Below the pieces are notes generated by a model that ran no database searches, was not told the origin of the DNA, and saw nothing but the letters and a program-made list of their open reading frames with translations. 64,000 bases of DNA from DASXRU01 sp034665305 (GTDB taxonomy: Bacteria > Acidobacteriota > Blastocatellia > Pyrinomonadales > Pyrinomonadaceae). The DNA is taken from positions 1-64,000 of the forward strand of contig JAXDFZ010000008.1 of assembly GCA_034665305.1 (NCBI GenBank), given 5' to 3'. The translations under genes and the position numbers were made by a program. Below are positions 1 to 8,888 of the stretch, in pieces (the first letter of the stretch is position 1; each line of letters opens with the position of its first letter).

Positions 1-240
<240 letters not shown>

Positions 241-424
241 TAAAATTTACTCAAGCAACAAATTCGCGCTTGCGCGTGCTGAAATCCCAATTTGAGATTT
301 CAGATCAGAGATTTGAACTTTGAATCTCAATTGCCTTGTCGGTCACTATTCGATTCTCCAAGATCTTTTCTTGAAATCCGAAATCTCAGATCTCAAACTT
401 GAGATTTGAAATTTCAAACCGGTT
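241..424 (+). other. 23S-5S internal transcribed spacer with AT-rich inverted repeats
   Basis: No tRNA gene is visible between 23S and 5S. The spacer contains several related AT-rich segments of the type GAAATCTCAGATCTCAAA in both orientations, around 280-330 and 373-418. They could pair with one another. By position they could form the double-stranded processing stem that releases pre-5S RNA, but that is an inference. Confidence 0.5.
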
Positions 425-542
<118 letters not shown>

Positions 543-548
543 TTATTC

Positions 549-584
549 AGCAAAGCCCGCTCGTTAATTCGAGCGGGCTTTGCT
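549..584 (+). terminator. rRNA operon terminator hairpin
   Basis: A perfect 15-bp stem (549-563 paired with 570-584) with a six-base loop, GC-rich in the centre (GCCCGCTCG / CGAGCGGGC), starts six bases after 5S. The trailing side runs into TATTT rather than a pure T-run. Position and stem strength make it the terminator of the rRNA operon. Confidence 0.85.
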
Positions 585-814
585 ATTTGCCTCCCTGCCT
601 TCTGTTCAATTGAAGAATCCCTCTGTGCAAGTGAACGCAGGGTGTTCAATAGACGCAGCACGAAGAGGGGCCTGCTTATCGCGCTGGAGCCTGCTTGCTT
701 TCAGTCTCCGACCTGCCGGGTTGTTATGTCCGGCGCCCCTGCCGTTCACTAACTTAAAGCGCAAGACTCGCGCGAACACTATCATCGCGGTCGCTTTTTT
801 TAAGTGAATTTGGA

Positions 815-886
815 TAGTGGGTCGTAGGAAGTCGCAGCGATTATTTAAAGCAGCCCGCTCGGTGTTAAGCTGAGCGGTCTGCTTGT
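815..886 (+). pseudogene. decayed duplicate of the 5S 3' tail and its terminator
   Basis: Bases 817-886 repeat, with substitutions, the last part of the 5S gene and the hairpin after it. GTGGGTCGTAGGAAGTCGC at 817-835 matches GTGGGAGAGTAGGAAGTCGC in 5S. The following AGCCCGCTCG...GAGCGG hairpin (about 848-883) is a degenerate version of the 549-584 terminator. The rest of the 5S copy is missing. The remaining sequence 585-814 shows no gene; open frames there are short, overlap on both strands and lack ribosome-binding sites. Confidence 0.6.
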
Positions 887-929
887 ATTTGGCATCCAAC
901 TCCGTTATGACGCTGGCGCACATTCGGCA

Positions 930-3089
930 ATGAGTTTTGCTACCTATTTCCGCAGTTCCTCCTACGCGATGGTGGCCGTCGCGACCCTGGCTCTCTTTCT
1001 GGCCGGAGGAGTCCATGTGGCTTTGGCGGCCCTCTTCGCAGTGATCCTGATCGTGGCGTGGAAAATCGAAGGCAGCAAATGGCAGTTGTCTGAACGCGTC
1101 GGTCTGGCCATCGTCATACTCTCGATTCCCCTGTTCTTCCTGGATTGGCAGTATCAGAAAGAGCTCGGCGAAGCGCGCGAAAGACTCGGCGCGAACGCGC
1201 TGGCCCATCTGATAATCTTTCTTTCTGCGATCAAACTGTTGCAGGTGAAGTCCGATCGCGATTGGGTCTTCTTATATCTCATCTCTTTTTTCGAGGTTCT
1301 GCTCGCCGCCGGCCTGAGCCTGAGTCCGGTATTCCTGGCGACGCTGACGCTCTATCTGCTTTGCAGCCTTTCCACGATCATTGCCTTTGAAATCAGAAAG
1401 GCGGGCCGGGCCATCAGCGCTGCCGAGACCCGCATCCTGGTCCCGCCGGACTCGAGGGCATTTAGCAGATTGGTTCCCAATCGCCGGCGAAGGAATTCGG
1501 AGTCGGCCAGGCTGCCGCTGATTTCATTTGGTCTGCTGCTTCTTATTTTCATACTCGCGTTACCGTTGTTCGTCGTAGCGCCACGCGCCGGCTCGGCCAT
1601 GATTACTCGCAGCGGTCTCGGACTTTCCAACTTCATCGGGTTTTCTGAAAATGTCTCCCTGGGCGCGATCGGCGAATTAAAGCAGAACGATGAAGTCGTC
1701 ATGCGGGTGCGCCTAGACGACCCGGAAGCACGGCGCGAGGATTTCCGCTGGCGCGGCGTTGCGCTGGATGAATTTAGCGGACGCAGTTGGCGAAAATCTG
1801 CGGACGCTCGCCGGATCACACAGGAAACCAGCGACCGCGGTTTTTTCCAACTGGGAACCACGGAGGATCTACACCGGCTGACCACGCAAACTGTCTTTCT
1901 GGAGCCAATTGATTCAGCAGTTCTTTTTGCGGCTCCGCGCGCTGTGGCCGTACAGGGTGATTTCCCTTTTGTGCGCATGGACGCGGAAGGGTCGATCCAA
2001 ACGCGCCGCCACGACTCTGAACGGATAATCTACAAAGTCTTTTCCGATCTGATGCAAGCCGATCCGGCGGTGCTGCGACGTGACCTGCGGCCCTATCCGG
2101 CGGCATTTGATCGTTACCTGCAACTGCCGCAATCGTTTGATCCGCGCATCACCGACCTGGCCCAGGCGATGATTTCGCGCGTCAGGGCACGTAACCGTTA
2201 TGACGCCGCGAAGGCCATCGAGACGCAACTGCGCAGTGACTACGGCTACAGTTTGACGATGAAAGCGAGCGGCCCGGATCCCTTAGCAGACTTTCTTTTT
2301 AATATCCGTGCCGGCCATTGTGAATATTTCTCGACCGCGATGGCTGTGATGTTGCGCACCCATGGAGTCGCCGCGCGGGTGGTTAATGGTTTCTTGCCGG
2401 GTGAATACAACGAGGCGTCCGGCGCTTTCACGGTAAGACAAAGCGACGCGCACTCCTGGGTAGAAGTCTACTTTCCGGAAACCAAGTCCTGGATCACGTT
2501 CGATCCCACGCCGGCGGCCGGCCGGACCGAACCGGTCCGCAGCGGTTTGGCTGCCCAGTTAGGGAAATATGCGGAAGCGTTCGAGCTGATCTGGTATCAA
2601 TACGTCGTCGGATATGACAAGCAGGAGCAACGCTCGCTGGCAAGTTCGCTGCACGATCGCGCTTTTAGATATCAGCACCTGCTGGCCAATACTGCTCAGC
2701 AATTGAGTCAAATTGCGGCCCTGATTTCGCGCCGGCCGCTGCTCGCTATTGCGGGCCTGGCGGTGCTGGGCATCGTCCTGTGGCAGTTATTCAGATTGAA
2801 ACGGTTTGGCTGGCGTGGGCTTGGCGTTTCGCGCAGCCAGGATCTAAGCAGCCGCTCAGCGGTCGAGTTTTATGAGCGCTTAACCCGGTTGTTGGCCCAG
2901 CAGGGCATTACCCGCGCCCCCGATCAAACGCCGCTCGAGTTCGCCGCCAGTGCCGGTTTCAACGAAGCCGTCTCCATAACCCGCGCTTACAATCGCGTCC
3001 GCTACGGAGCAGCAAAGTTATCCGTCAGCGATCAAAAACACATCGAGCAGTGGTTGGCGGTGCTGGAAAAAAGTCAGCAGGAAGATTAA
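930..3089 (+). CDS. TgpA-type membrane transglutaminase-like protein
   Basis: A 719-residue membrane protein of the DUF3488/transglutaminase family (TgpA-like). About six hydrophobic segments fill residues 10-215. A periplasmic region then carries a transglutaminase-like core with the full Cys-His-Asp triad: Cys464 in GHCEYFSTAM, His508 in DAHSWVEVYF and Asp525 in TFDPTPA. A further TM segment near residue 605-625 (LLAIAGLAVLGIVLWQLF) precedes a cytoplasmic tail resembling DUF4129. Family members are thought to act at or near the cell wall; the substrate is unknown. Start chosen at the first ATG of the frame, although no clear Shine-Dalgarno is visible. It lies 12 bases upstream of rimO on the same strand. 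In other genomes a MoxR ATPase and a DUF58 protein often accompany it; neither is seen immediately upstream here. Confidence 0.88.
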   Translation: MSFATYFRSSSYAMVAVATLALFLAGGVHVALAALFAVILIVAWKIEGSKWQLSERVGLAIVILSIPLFFLDWQYQKELGEARERLGANALAHLIIFLSAIKLLQVKSDRDWVFLYLISFFEVLLAAGLSLSPVFLATLTLYLLCSLSTIIAFEIRKAGRAISAAETRILVPPDSRAFSRLVPNRRRRNSESARLPLISFGLLLLIFILALPLFVVAPRAGSAMITRSGLGLSNFIGFSENVSLGAIGELKQNDEVVMRVRLDDPEARREDFRWRGVALDEFSGRSWRKSADARRITQETSDRGFFQLGTTEDLHRLTTQTVFLEPIDSAVLFAAPRAVAVQGDFPFVRMDAEGSIQTRRHDSERIIYKVFSDLMQADPAVLRRDLRPYPAAFDRYLQLPQSFDPRITDLAQAMISRVRARNRYDAAKAIETQLRSDYGYSLTMKASGPDPLADFLFNIRAGHCEYFSTAMAVMLRTHGVAARVVNGFLPGEYNEASGAFTVRQSDAHSWVEVYFPETKSWITFDPTPAAGRTEPVRSGLAAQLGKYAEAFELIWYQYVVGYDKQEQRSLASSLHDRAFRYQHLLANTAQQLSQIAALISRRPLLAIAGLAVLGIVLWQLFRLKRFGWRGLGVSRSQDLSSRSAVEFYERLTRLLAQQGITRAPDQTPLEFAASAGFNEAVSITRAYNRVRYGAAKLSVSDQKHIEQWLAVLEKSQQED

Positions 3090-3101
3090 AGGTTTTAGTT
3101 T

Positions 3102-4454
3102 ATGACCAAGGTTGGATTTATCAGTCTGGGCTGTCCCAAAAATCTCGTCGATAGCGAAGTGATGATGGGTCAGCTCAAAGCGAACGGCTATCAGATCACC
3201 AGCGAAGCGGGTGACGCCGACATGCTGGTGGTCAACACCTGCGGCTTTATCGATGCCGCGAAAAAGGAATCAATCGAGGCGATTCTGGAAGCCGGGCGTT
3301 TGAAAGCCGACGGCAAAGCCCAGCGCCTGATTGTCGCCGGTTGCCTGGTAGAGCGCTATCGTGATGAATTGAAAGCTTCGATGCCCGAAGTTGATGCCTT
3401 CATTGGCACCAGCCAGATCAACGACATCCTTGCGGTGTGCGACCCCAACGTCAACACCCGCGCGTTGCCGGTGGTTGCGCTGGGCAACCAAAGCGCTACT
3501 TATCTTTACGACGAATCGACACCCAGAGTCCTGGCGACTCCGTCTCACTATGCCTTCATAAAAATTGCCGAAGGCTGCGATCGACCCTGCGCGTTTTGTT
3601 TCATCCCTCAGATGCGCGGTCATTTCCGCAGCCGCCGCTTTGGCTCCATTGTCGCTGAGGCGCAACAACTTGCCGAAGAGGGCGTCAAAGAACTAATTCT
3701 GGTGGCGCAGGATTCGTCGCGCTACGGTGAAGACCTGGATAAGCAGGATGCGCTGGCCCACCTGCTGCGTGAGCTGTCACACACCGGAGGCATCGAGTGG
3801 GTCCGCGTCATGTACACCTATCCCACGCACATCAGCGCTGCCTTCCTCGACGTGCTTGCCGAAGAGCCGAAGGCCGTCAAGTATTTGGACATGCCTCTGC
3901 AACACGCCTCCCAAAACGTTTTGAAACTCATGAAGCGCGGCGGTAATCGCGCCAGCCTGGAGCGCTTGATTCAACGCGTGCGCGCGCGCGTTCCGGGAAT
4001 CGCCGTGCGTACCACCTTCATTACCGGCTTTCCCGGAGAGACCGACGCCGACTTTGAAGAGCTGCTGGCATTCATAAAGAACGTGGAATTCGATCGAGTC
4101 GGCGTTTTCACCTATTCCGATGAGGAAGGAACGCCGGCGTTCGAGCTTCCCAATAAGGTCGACCCCAAAATTGCCAAGCGCCGACGCGCGCTCTTGATGA
4201 AGGAGCAGGGCCGCATCTCGCGGCGCCGGAACAAAGCGAAGATCGGCACGCGCGTTCAGGTCATGTTCGAAGGCGAATCAACTGAGAGTGAACTGCTGTG
4301 GCAGGGGCGCATGGAAACGCAAGCGCCGGACATCGATGGCTGTGTTTTGATTAACGACGCGCCGGAAGGGTTCCTGCCGGCTGAAGGCGAGATCGTGTCG
4401 GTGGAAATTACGTCGGCGCAGGAATATGATCTTGTAGGCAGAATCGTAGGCTAA
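3102..4454 (+). CDS. rimO: ribosomal protein S12 methylthiotransferase RimO
   Basis: A radical-SAM methylthiotransferase of 450 residues, the normal RimO length. It adds a methylthio group to the conserved aspartate of ribosomal protein S12. The N-terminal MTTase domain opens with VGFISLGCPKNLVDSEVM and includes the cluster-binding NTCGFIDAAK segment. The radical-SAM motif CDRPCAFC (Cys159, Cys163, Cys166) holds the second [4Fe-4S] cluster. A TRAM-like domain occupies the last 65 or so residues. The SLGCPKNxVDSE opening and FIPQMRG after the cysteines separate RimO from MiaB. Encoded 12 bases after the transglutaminase-like gene, probably in one transcript. Confidence 0.96.
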   Translation: MTKVGFISLGCPKNLVDSEVMMGQLKANGYQITSEAGDADMLVVNTCGFIDAAKKESIEAILEAGRLKADGKAQRLIVAGCLVERYRDELKASMPEVDAFIGTSQINDILAVCDPNVNTRALPVVALGNQSATYLYDESTPRVLATPSHYAFIKIAEGCDRPCAFCFIPQMRGHFRSRRFGSIVAEAQQLAEEGVKELILVAQDSSRYGEDLDKQDALAHLLRELSHTGGIEWVRVMYTYPTHISAAFLDVLAEEPKAVKYLDMPLQHASQNVLKLMKRGGNRASLERLIQRVRARVPGIAVRTTFITGFPGETDADFEELLAFIKNVEFDRVGVFTYSDEEGTPAFELPNKVDPKIAKRRRALLMKEQGRISRRRNKAKIGTRVQVMFEGESTESELLWQGRMETQAPDIDGCVLINDAPEGFLPAEGEIVSVEITSAQEYDLVGRIVG

Positions 4455-4499
4455 CTTACATATCGCAAGCATGTCTTGCCGAACCTTAGATGATGCAGG

Positions 4500-6431
4500 A
4501 TGACCTCGACACCAGCTTCGCCTAAACCTAGCGGGACCACCCCCCGCTGGAAATTGTTTTGGAAACAGACTGCTCCACTTCATGGCCTGGGATACCTGCT
4601 TGCTGCCCAAACTCTCTTCAGCCTGGTTTACATCAACTACTTCTGCCGCACCTTCAAGATTGATCGCTCGCTAATCTGGATTCACTTACCCCTTGCCGCA
4701 GGTTTATTCGCCGTCAGCACTCTCGCGCCCGGCCTTCTACTCTTCAGTCGCAGAATCCGGGAGTTTCGCTTCAGCAAATACTTGCTTGTGCTGGTGCCGG
4801 CATGCGTAACCACGGCGGTGGCGTTGCTGTACCTGACAGACTTTGCCAGCAATGTCTGGATGGGTTTGAACGTTAACTACAAACTCCTCGCTTTTTTCCT
4901 TAGCGATTGGTGGTCCGGTGGCGACATTCTGTACTTATCAAAATGGGTTTGGGTGGGATTGGCCGCAATTGCCGTCATCATTGTCGCGGGCTATCTCGCT
5001 TTAGCCAAAACAATCGTCGGCGGTCTGGAAGAGCTGCTGCTGCCGAAATGTCGTCACAGTCTGTTTGCAAATCGGAAACGGGCAATCAAGTCATTAGTTG
5101 TGATCGGGATCGTGCTGGCGGGTTATGCGGCCTACCTTTGTGTGCTCGCGCGACGCACGGCGTACAGCGATCTCCTGAGTATGGATCCATTCCTCAGCGC
5201 TGTCAGAAGTACCACCGACGTCTTTGACAGCGCTTACCTGGAATCTGTCCGGCGTTTAGCAATGGAAGAGCCGCAGAGCCGGGCCCGTTATCCTTCCGGA
5301 CAAAGCTTCGAGAAGAAGAATGTCATCATCATCATTGTCGATTCGCTGCGCGCCGATCACACACAAGTTTATGGTTATGAACGGCCCACCACACCGTTTC
5401 TCGCTTCGTTACTCGCTACAGGAAAATTGCGGAAAGTTGAGTTTGCAACTTCAACCTGTGCGGAATCCAATTGCGGCATTCTGAGTACGCTCTTTTCTCG
5501 TACGTTGAGGCATCAAGTTTCGGAAGACTTCAAGCTTTACGAATTGCTTCACGACCAGGGTTACAAGACTTATTTTGTTTTGTCAGGAAATCACGACTGG
5601 CAGGGTTTACGTGAAGCTTACGGCCACGAAATGGATCTTTATTTTGATGGGCTTAATTCGACGCGATTCAGCAAGGCCGATGATCGGCTGATCTTTGAAG
5701 GCCTCGAACGCGTCCCGGCCTACACGGCGCCGGCGTTCTTCTATATTCATTTGATGTCAGCGCACCTCATCGGACTGAAGCGTGACGAGTTTCGCGTCTA
5801 CCAGCCGTCGGTGGTGAAGAACGATTGGGCCGCGCTCTTCAAGGGTGAATACGACCGGCAAACCGTCGTGAATAACTATGACAACGGCGTGACCCAGGCC
5901 GATGCGACTATCAAAGAGGTCTTTGCAGCGCTGCAGCAAAAAGGCTATTTGCAAAATAGTTTAGTTGTCATTCTAGCCGATCATGGCGAAGGCCTGGGAG
6001 ATCGCGGAGCCAACGGGTTCGGGCACGTCAATTCGCTGCATCAGGAATTTATTCGGATCCCGATGCTTATCTATGACGACTCACCGGCCCAATACGCGAA
6101 TCTGAAGTTTGCAACTCAGATCGATGTCGCGCCGACGATCCTGGATCGGCTGGGCCTAATAATCCCTGCCAGTTGGGAAGGCGCGTCGCTGCTGAAACCG
6201 ACTATCAAGTCGTTCACTATTCATCAAACGTCGCTGCGCAATCCGTGCTATGCAGTGCTCTACCGGACCGATGCGACCATCTATAAGTACATCCGTTGCA
6301 CGTTGGGCCATACGGAAGAGCTGTATGAACTGGGAAGCGATCCGCATGAACAGCGAAATCTGATCGGTACAGCTGAACCGTCCCTTGTCCAACTGCTGCG
6401 CGATCGGGTAGCGAGGCAAGTATCCGAGTAG
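4500..6431 (+). CDS. five-TM sulfatase-fold phospho-transferase (LtaS/EptA-like)
   Basis: A 643-residue protein with five hydrophobic segments in residues 30-245, followed by an extracytoplasmic alkaline-phosphatase/sulfatase-fold domain from about residue 275. Visible metal-site motifs are IIVDSLRADH (Asp281), a Thr/Ser-rich nucleophile region FATSTCAESNCGILSTLFS, and the late DHGEGLGD...GHVNSLHQEF segment. The layout matches lipoteichoic acid synthase and phosphoethanolamine transferases, enzymes that move a phospho-head group from a membrane lipid to a surface polymer or lipid A. The CAESNCG-STLFS stretch resembles the nucleophile loop of EptA-type enzymes. The exact donor and acceptor cannot be read from sequence. 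pgpA, which makes phosphatidylglycerol, is the next gene. The start is uncertain, as no good ribosome-binding site is present. Confidence 0.8.
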   Translation: MTSTPASPKPSGTTPRWKLFWKQTAPLHGLGYLLAAQTLFSLVYINYFCRTFKIDRSLIWIHLPLAAGLFAVSTLAPGLLLFSRRIREFRFSKYLLVLVPACVTTAVALLYLTDFASNVWMGLNVNYKLLAFFLSDWWSGGDILYLSKWVWVGLAAIAVIIVAGYLALAKTIVGGLEELLLPKCRHSLFANRKRAIKSLVVIGIVLAGYAAYLCVLARRTAYSDLLSMDPFLSAVRSTTDVFDSAYLESVRRLAMEEPQSRARYPSGQSFEKKNVIIIIVDSLRADHTQVYGYERPTTPFLASLLATGKLRKVEFATSTCAESNCGILSTLFSRTLRHQVSEDFKLYELLHDQGYKTYFVLSGNHDWQGLREAYGHEMDLYFDGLNSTRFSKADDRLIFEGLERVPAYTAPAFFYIHLMSAHLIGLKRDEFRVYQPSVVKNDWAALFKGEYDRQTVVNNYDNGVTQADATIKEVFAALQQKGYLQNSLVVILADHGEGLGDRGANGFGHVNSLHQEFIRIPMLIYDDSPAQYANLKFATQIDVAPTILDRLGLIIPASWEGASLLKPTIKSFTIHQTSLRNPCYAVLYRTDATIYKYIRCTLGHTEELYELGSDPHEQRNLIGTAEPSLVQLLRDRVARQVSE

Positions 6432-6561
6432 TTGGGAGTGGCCTAATCAGAGGAATCGTAGGGGACGCCCTCACAAATTAGGACACCACCGAGTAGTTGA
6501 GCCTGGTGCTTACTCGTCGTAACTTCTGTTAATCTACTAATTCTTTCCTGACTACGAGACG

Positions 6562-7164
6562 ATGACGATTAAAGAATCCAGTGATGAACTGAATGAGTCA
6601 GTGGCCATTGGTGACGCGCGCTTGCCGCGACCAAGGGCGCGCACGCCAAAGGACTTTTTTGCTCTTGGCATTGCAACGTGCGGCGTTGGCTATTTGCCGA
6701 TCGCGCCTGGCACGTGGGGATCCCTTTTGGCTGTAGCGCTATTCCTGATTGCGAGGCTAGGCGTGTCAGGGCAGGAAGGTTCGGTTGGTCTTGCATTTGG
6801 CCCCTATGCGTTTCCGGCCATTGGTTTGTTAGCCATTCTTTTAGTTACGTTCATCGGAATCTGGGCCGCCTCGCGAACAGAACGCGTCCTCAGAATCAAG
6901 GATCCCGGCAAGGTCGTGATCGACGAGGTTGCCGGCCAGTGGATAGCGCTTTGGCCTTTGACGTTCGCGGGAATCGGCCGATGGCCGCTGTTGGTGATTA
7001 TTGCTTTCTTACTATTCCGCCTTTTCGACATAGTTAAGCCATACCCTGCTCGTAAAATGGAATCGCTGAAGGGCGGTTTAGGAATCATGGCGGACGATCT
7101 CGTCGCCGGAGCTTATGCGGCTTTGTTAGTCACCGGCGCAGTTTTAATTCCACGGTTTATCTAG
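6562..7164 (+). CDS. pgpA: phosphatidylglycerophosphatase A
   Basis: A PgpA-family enzyme of 200 residues that dephosphorylates phosphatidylglycerol phosphate to phosphatidylglycerol in the inner membrane. The signature GVGYLPIAPGTWGSL is near residues 38-52, DPGKVVIDEVAGQW near 113-126 and the C-terminal GIMADDLVAGAYAALL near 173-188. Four hydrophobic stretches fit the family. An extra N-terminal stretch of about 28 polar residues precedes the core. The gene is followed without a gap by a small acidic ORF whose ribosome-binding site overlaps the pgpA stop codon. Confidence 0.95.
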   Translation: MTIKESSDELNESVAIGDARLPRPRARTPKDFFALGIATCGVGYLPIAPGTWGSLLAVALFLIARLGVSGQEGSVGLAFGPYAFPAIGLLAILLVTFIGIWAASRTERVLRIKDPGKVVIDEVAGQWIALWPLTFAGIGRWPLLVIIAFLLFRLFDIVKPYPARKMESLKGGLGIMADDLVAGAYAALLVTGAVLIPRFI

Positions 7165-7172
7165 GAGGCAGG

Positions 7173-7373
7173 ATGCAAAGCGAAAAGAAAAACGGTGGCG
7201 TAACGGATCGCGAATCTGACGCAACCAGCAAAGAGACCGTTAGCGACCTGGATGATAAAGAAAAAGTCCCCGGTTCGTCCGGCGAGGATCGCTCTGTTCC
7301 GGATCCCGACGGTGAAGTGCTGGACGGAGAAGGTGGTCGGGCGGACGGCAGCGACACTGGCGGACCAATGTAA
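7173..7373 (+). CDS. small acidic, probably disordered protein
   Basis: A 66-residue protein, rich in Asp, Glu, Gly and Ser, with no hydrophobic segment and no recognisable domain. It is probably intrinsically disordered. It is supported as a real gene by a perfect AGGAGG (7163-7168) overlapping the pgpA stop codon, with the ATG four bases further on, which suggests translational coupling to pgpA. Convergent with the minus-strand gene ending at 7393, with only 19 bases between them. Function unknown. Confidence 0.6.
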   Translation: MQSEKKNGGVTDRESDATSKETVSDLDDKEKVPGSSGEDRSVPDPDGEVLDGEGGRADGSDTGGPM

Positions 7374-7392
7374 CTGCAAGTTCACGCCACAG

Positions 7393-7686
7393 TCATTCCA
7401 CCGGCATGGTTGAAATTTGCCAGGCGATGAAGCCAATGAAGGCGAGCATGAATCCGAGAATCACGAGCACCACCGGCTCCATCCCGAGGAACGTTTTCTC
7501 AGGTGGGCGCTCCACTATGTCGCCGGAAAGATTCACATCGTCGTCGTCGATCACGATGGCCGCAAATTTAACCTCGGCTTGATCGGCAGCGGAAGAATCA
7601 CTGTCTTTTGACTGGACGGCGATCCCGCCAGCTTGCTCTTCAGCCGGAGCCAGACCGGCGGCGAGTTTAGTAGTGTCGGTAGTCAC
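7393..7686 (-). CDS. small tail-anchored membrane protein downstream of corA
   Basis: A 97-residue protein with an acidic N-terminal half (KFAAIVIDDDDVNL near 40-53) and one hydrophobic segment near residues 72-92 (VVLVILGFMLAFIGFIAW), so it is probably anchored by its C-terminal end with the acidic part in the cytoplasm. The start is GTG at 7684-7686, preceded by a good AAGGGAGA. It lies 13 bases after the corA stop codon on the same strand, so the two are very likely co-transcribed. No family recognised. A role as CorA partner is only a guess from position. Confidence 0.65.
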   Translation of the reverse strand: MTTDTTKLAAGLAPAEEQAGGIAVQSKDSDSSAADQAEVKFAAIVIDDDDVNLSGDIVERPPEKTFLGMEPVVLVILGFMLAFIGFIAWQISTMPVE

Positions 7687-7699
7687 GTCGTCTCTCCCT

Positions 7700-8671
7700 T
7701 CAGATCCACTCTATCTTCTTCAAATAGGCGTACAGCACCAACCCTACCACCACCATCGAGAGCAAGGCATACACGTAGCCATAGCGCCAGCGCAGCTCCG
7801 GCATTAAGGCGAAGTTCATTCCATAAATGCCGGCGATGAGTGTTACCGACATCAGGATCGTCGATATCGATGTCAGCCGCTTCATGATCTTGTTCATGCG
7901 ATTGCCGGACACCGAGAGATAAGCGTCCATGGTCGAACTCAGCATGTCGCGCAAAGAGTCGATAGTGTCGGCGACGCGAATGAGGTGATCGAAGACGTCC
8001 TGAAAATAGATATGCGTTTCGCGCGGAAAAATCGGCTGTTCGCGCCGGAGCATCGTATTAAAAACGTCACGCAGCGGCGTAATGGAGCGACGCAGGAACA
8101 AGAGTTTCTTCTTGATAGTGAAAATGTCCTGGATGGCTTCCGGGCGCCATTCGCCAAAGATTGAATCTTCCAGCTCGTCCATCTTTTCACTGATGAGATC
8201 GAGCAGGGGAAGGTAATCGTCGACGATCGCATCAATCAACAGGTAAGCCAGCAACCCGGAACCTTGTTCGGCGCGGTCAGTCCATTCGTGCCACAGACGC
8301 CTGGCCGTATCGACGGCGCGAATGGGCCGGCTATGCACAGTGACCAAATAATTCTTGCCGAGGAAGATGTTCAGCTCGCGCAATTCGAGGGCATCGTTTG
8401 GTCCGACCAGTTCCGCCTCATAAAGAACGATGAAGTAGTAGCCGGTGTACTCTTCGACCTTCGGCCGTTGATGCATGTTGCGGCAGTCTTCGATCGAGAG
8501 GTAATGAAAGCCAAACTCCTCGGCCAGCTCCTCAAAATCCTTGCTGGTCGGATCGCTGACGTCCGCCCAGACGATGTTTCCGGGTTCTTCGCGCAGTTCA
8601 CTAATATCGGCGGTGACGCAGTTTTCACTGAACGTTTTGGAGCTACTATTTAGACAGACGGTGGTAATCAC
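7700..8671 (-). CDS. corA: CorA-family magnesium/cobalt transporter
   Basis: A 2-TM-GxN channel protein of 323 residues that carries Mg2+ (often also Co2+ or Ni2+) across the inner membrane as a pentamer. The long helical cytoplasmic domain (about 1-260) is followed by TM1, the pore signature YGMNF near residue 284, the short MPELRW loop, TM2 (YGYVYALLSMVVVGLVLYAYL) and the basic end KKIEWI. The start is a GTG (8669-8671) with a strong GGAGGAGG nine bases upstream; the first in-frame ATG lies much further in. It heads a two-gene minus-strand unit with a small tail-anchored protein. Confidence 0.95.
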   Translation of the reverse strand: MITTVCLNSSSKTFSENCVTADISELREEPGNIVWADVSDPTSKDFEELAEEFGFHYLSIEDCRNMHQRPKVEEYTGYYFIVLYEAELVGPNDALELRELNIFLGKNYLVTVHSRPIRAVDTARRLWHEWTDRAEQGSGLLAYLLIDAIVDDYLPLLDLISEKMDELEDSIFGEWRPEAIQDIFTIKKKLLFLRRSITPLRDVFNTMLRREQPIFPRETHIYFQDVFDHLIRVADTIDSLRDMLSSTMDAYLSVSGNRMNKIMKRLTSISTILMSVTLIAGIYGMNFALMPELRWRYGYVYALLSMVVVGLVLYAYLKKIEWI

Positions 8672-8826
8672 GTGGGATTGCCTCCTCCAGGATTTAGTCA
8701 GTCATCAGCGAACGTGGTTGCAGTTTGTTCGGGCCTGCCAATCAGCGCCAGAGTTTATCACTTACCCCGAGAAGCAGGCACATGGAATAACTCAACGGTT
8801 CTGATTATGATCGCCGACGCCAACGC

Positions 8827-8855
8827 AAAAAAAGGGGCATGGTTTCCCATGCCCG
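8827..8855 (-). terminator. rho-independent terminator of the secreted-protein gene
   Basis: On the minus strand an eight-base-pair stem (GGGCATGG / CCATGCCC, loop of four) is followed by seven T residues. It lies about 35 bases after the stop codon of the gene at 8889-9533 and separates it from corA. Confidence 0.85.
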
Positions 8856-8888
8856 TTTCTCTCATTCGAAGGTTAGCAGCTCCGTCGG

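Noticed and set aside
241..424. tRNA gene in the 23S-5S spacer
   Set aside because: No acceptor stem, T-loop or CCA end could be found; only AT-rich inverted repeats.
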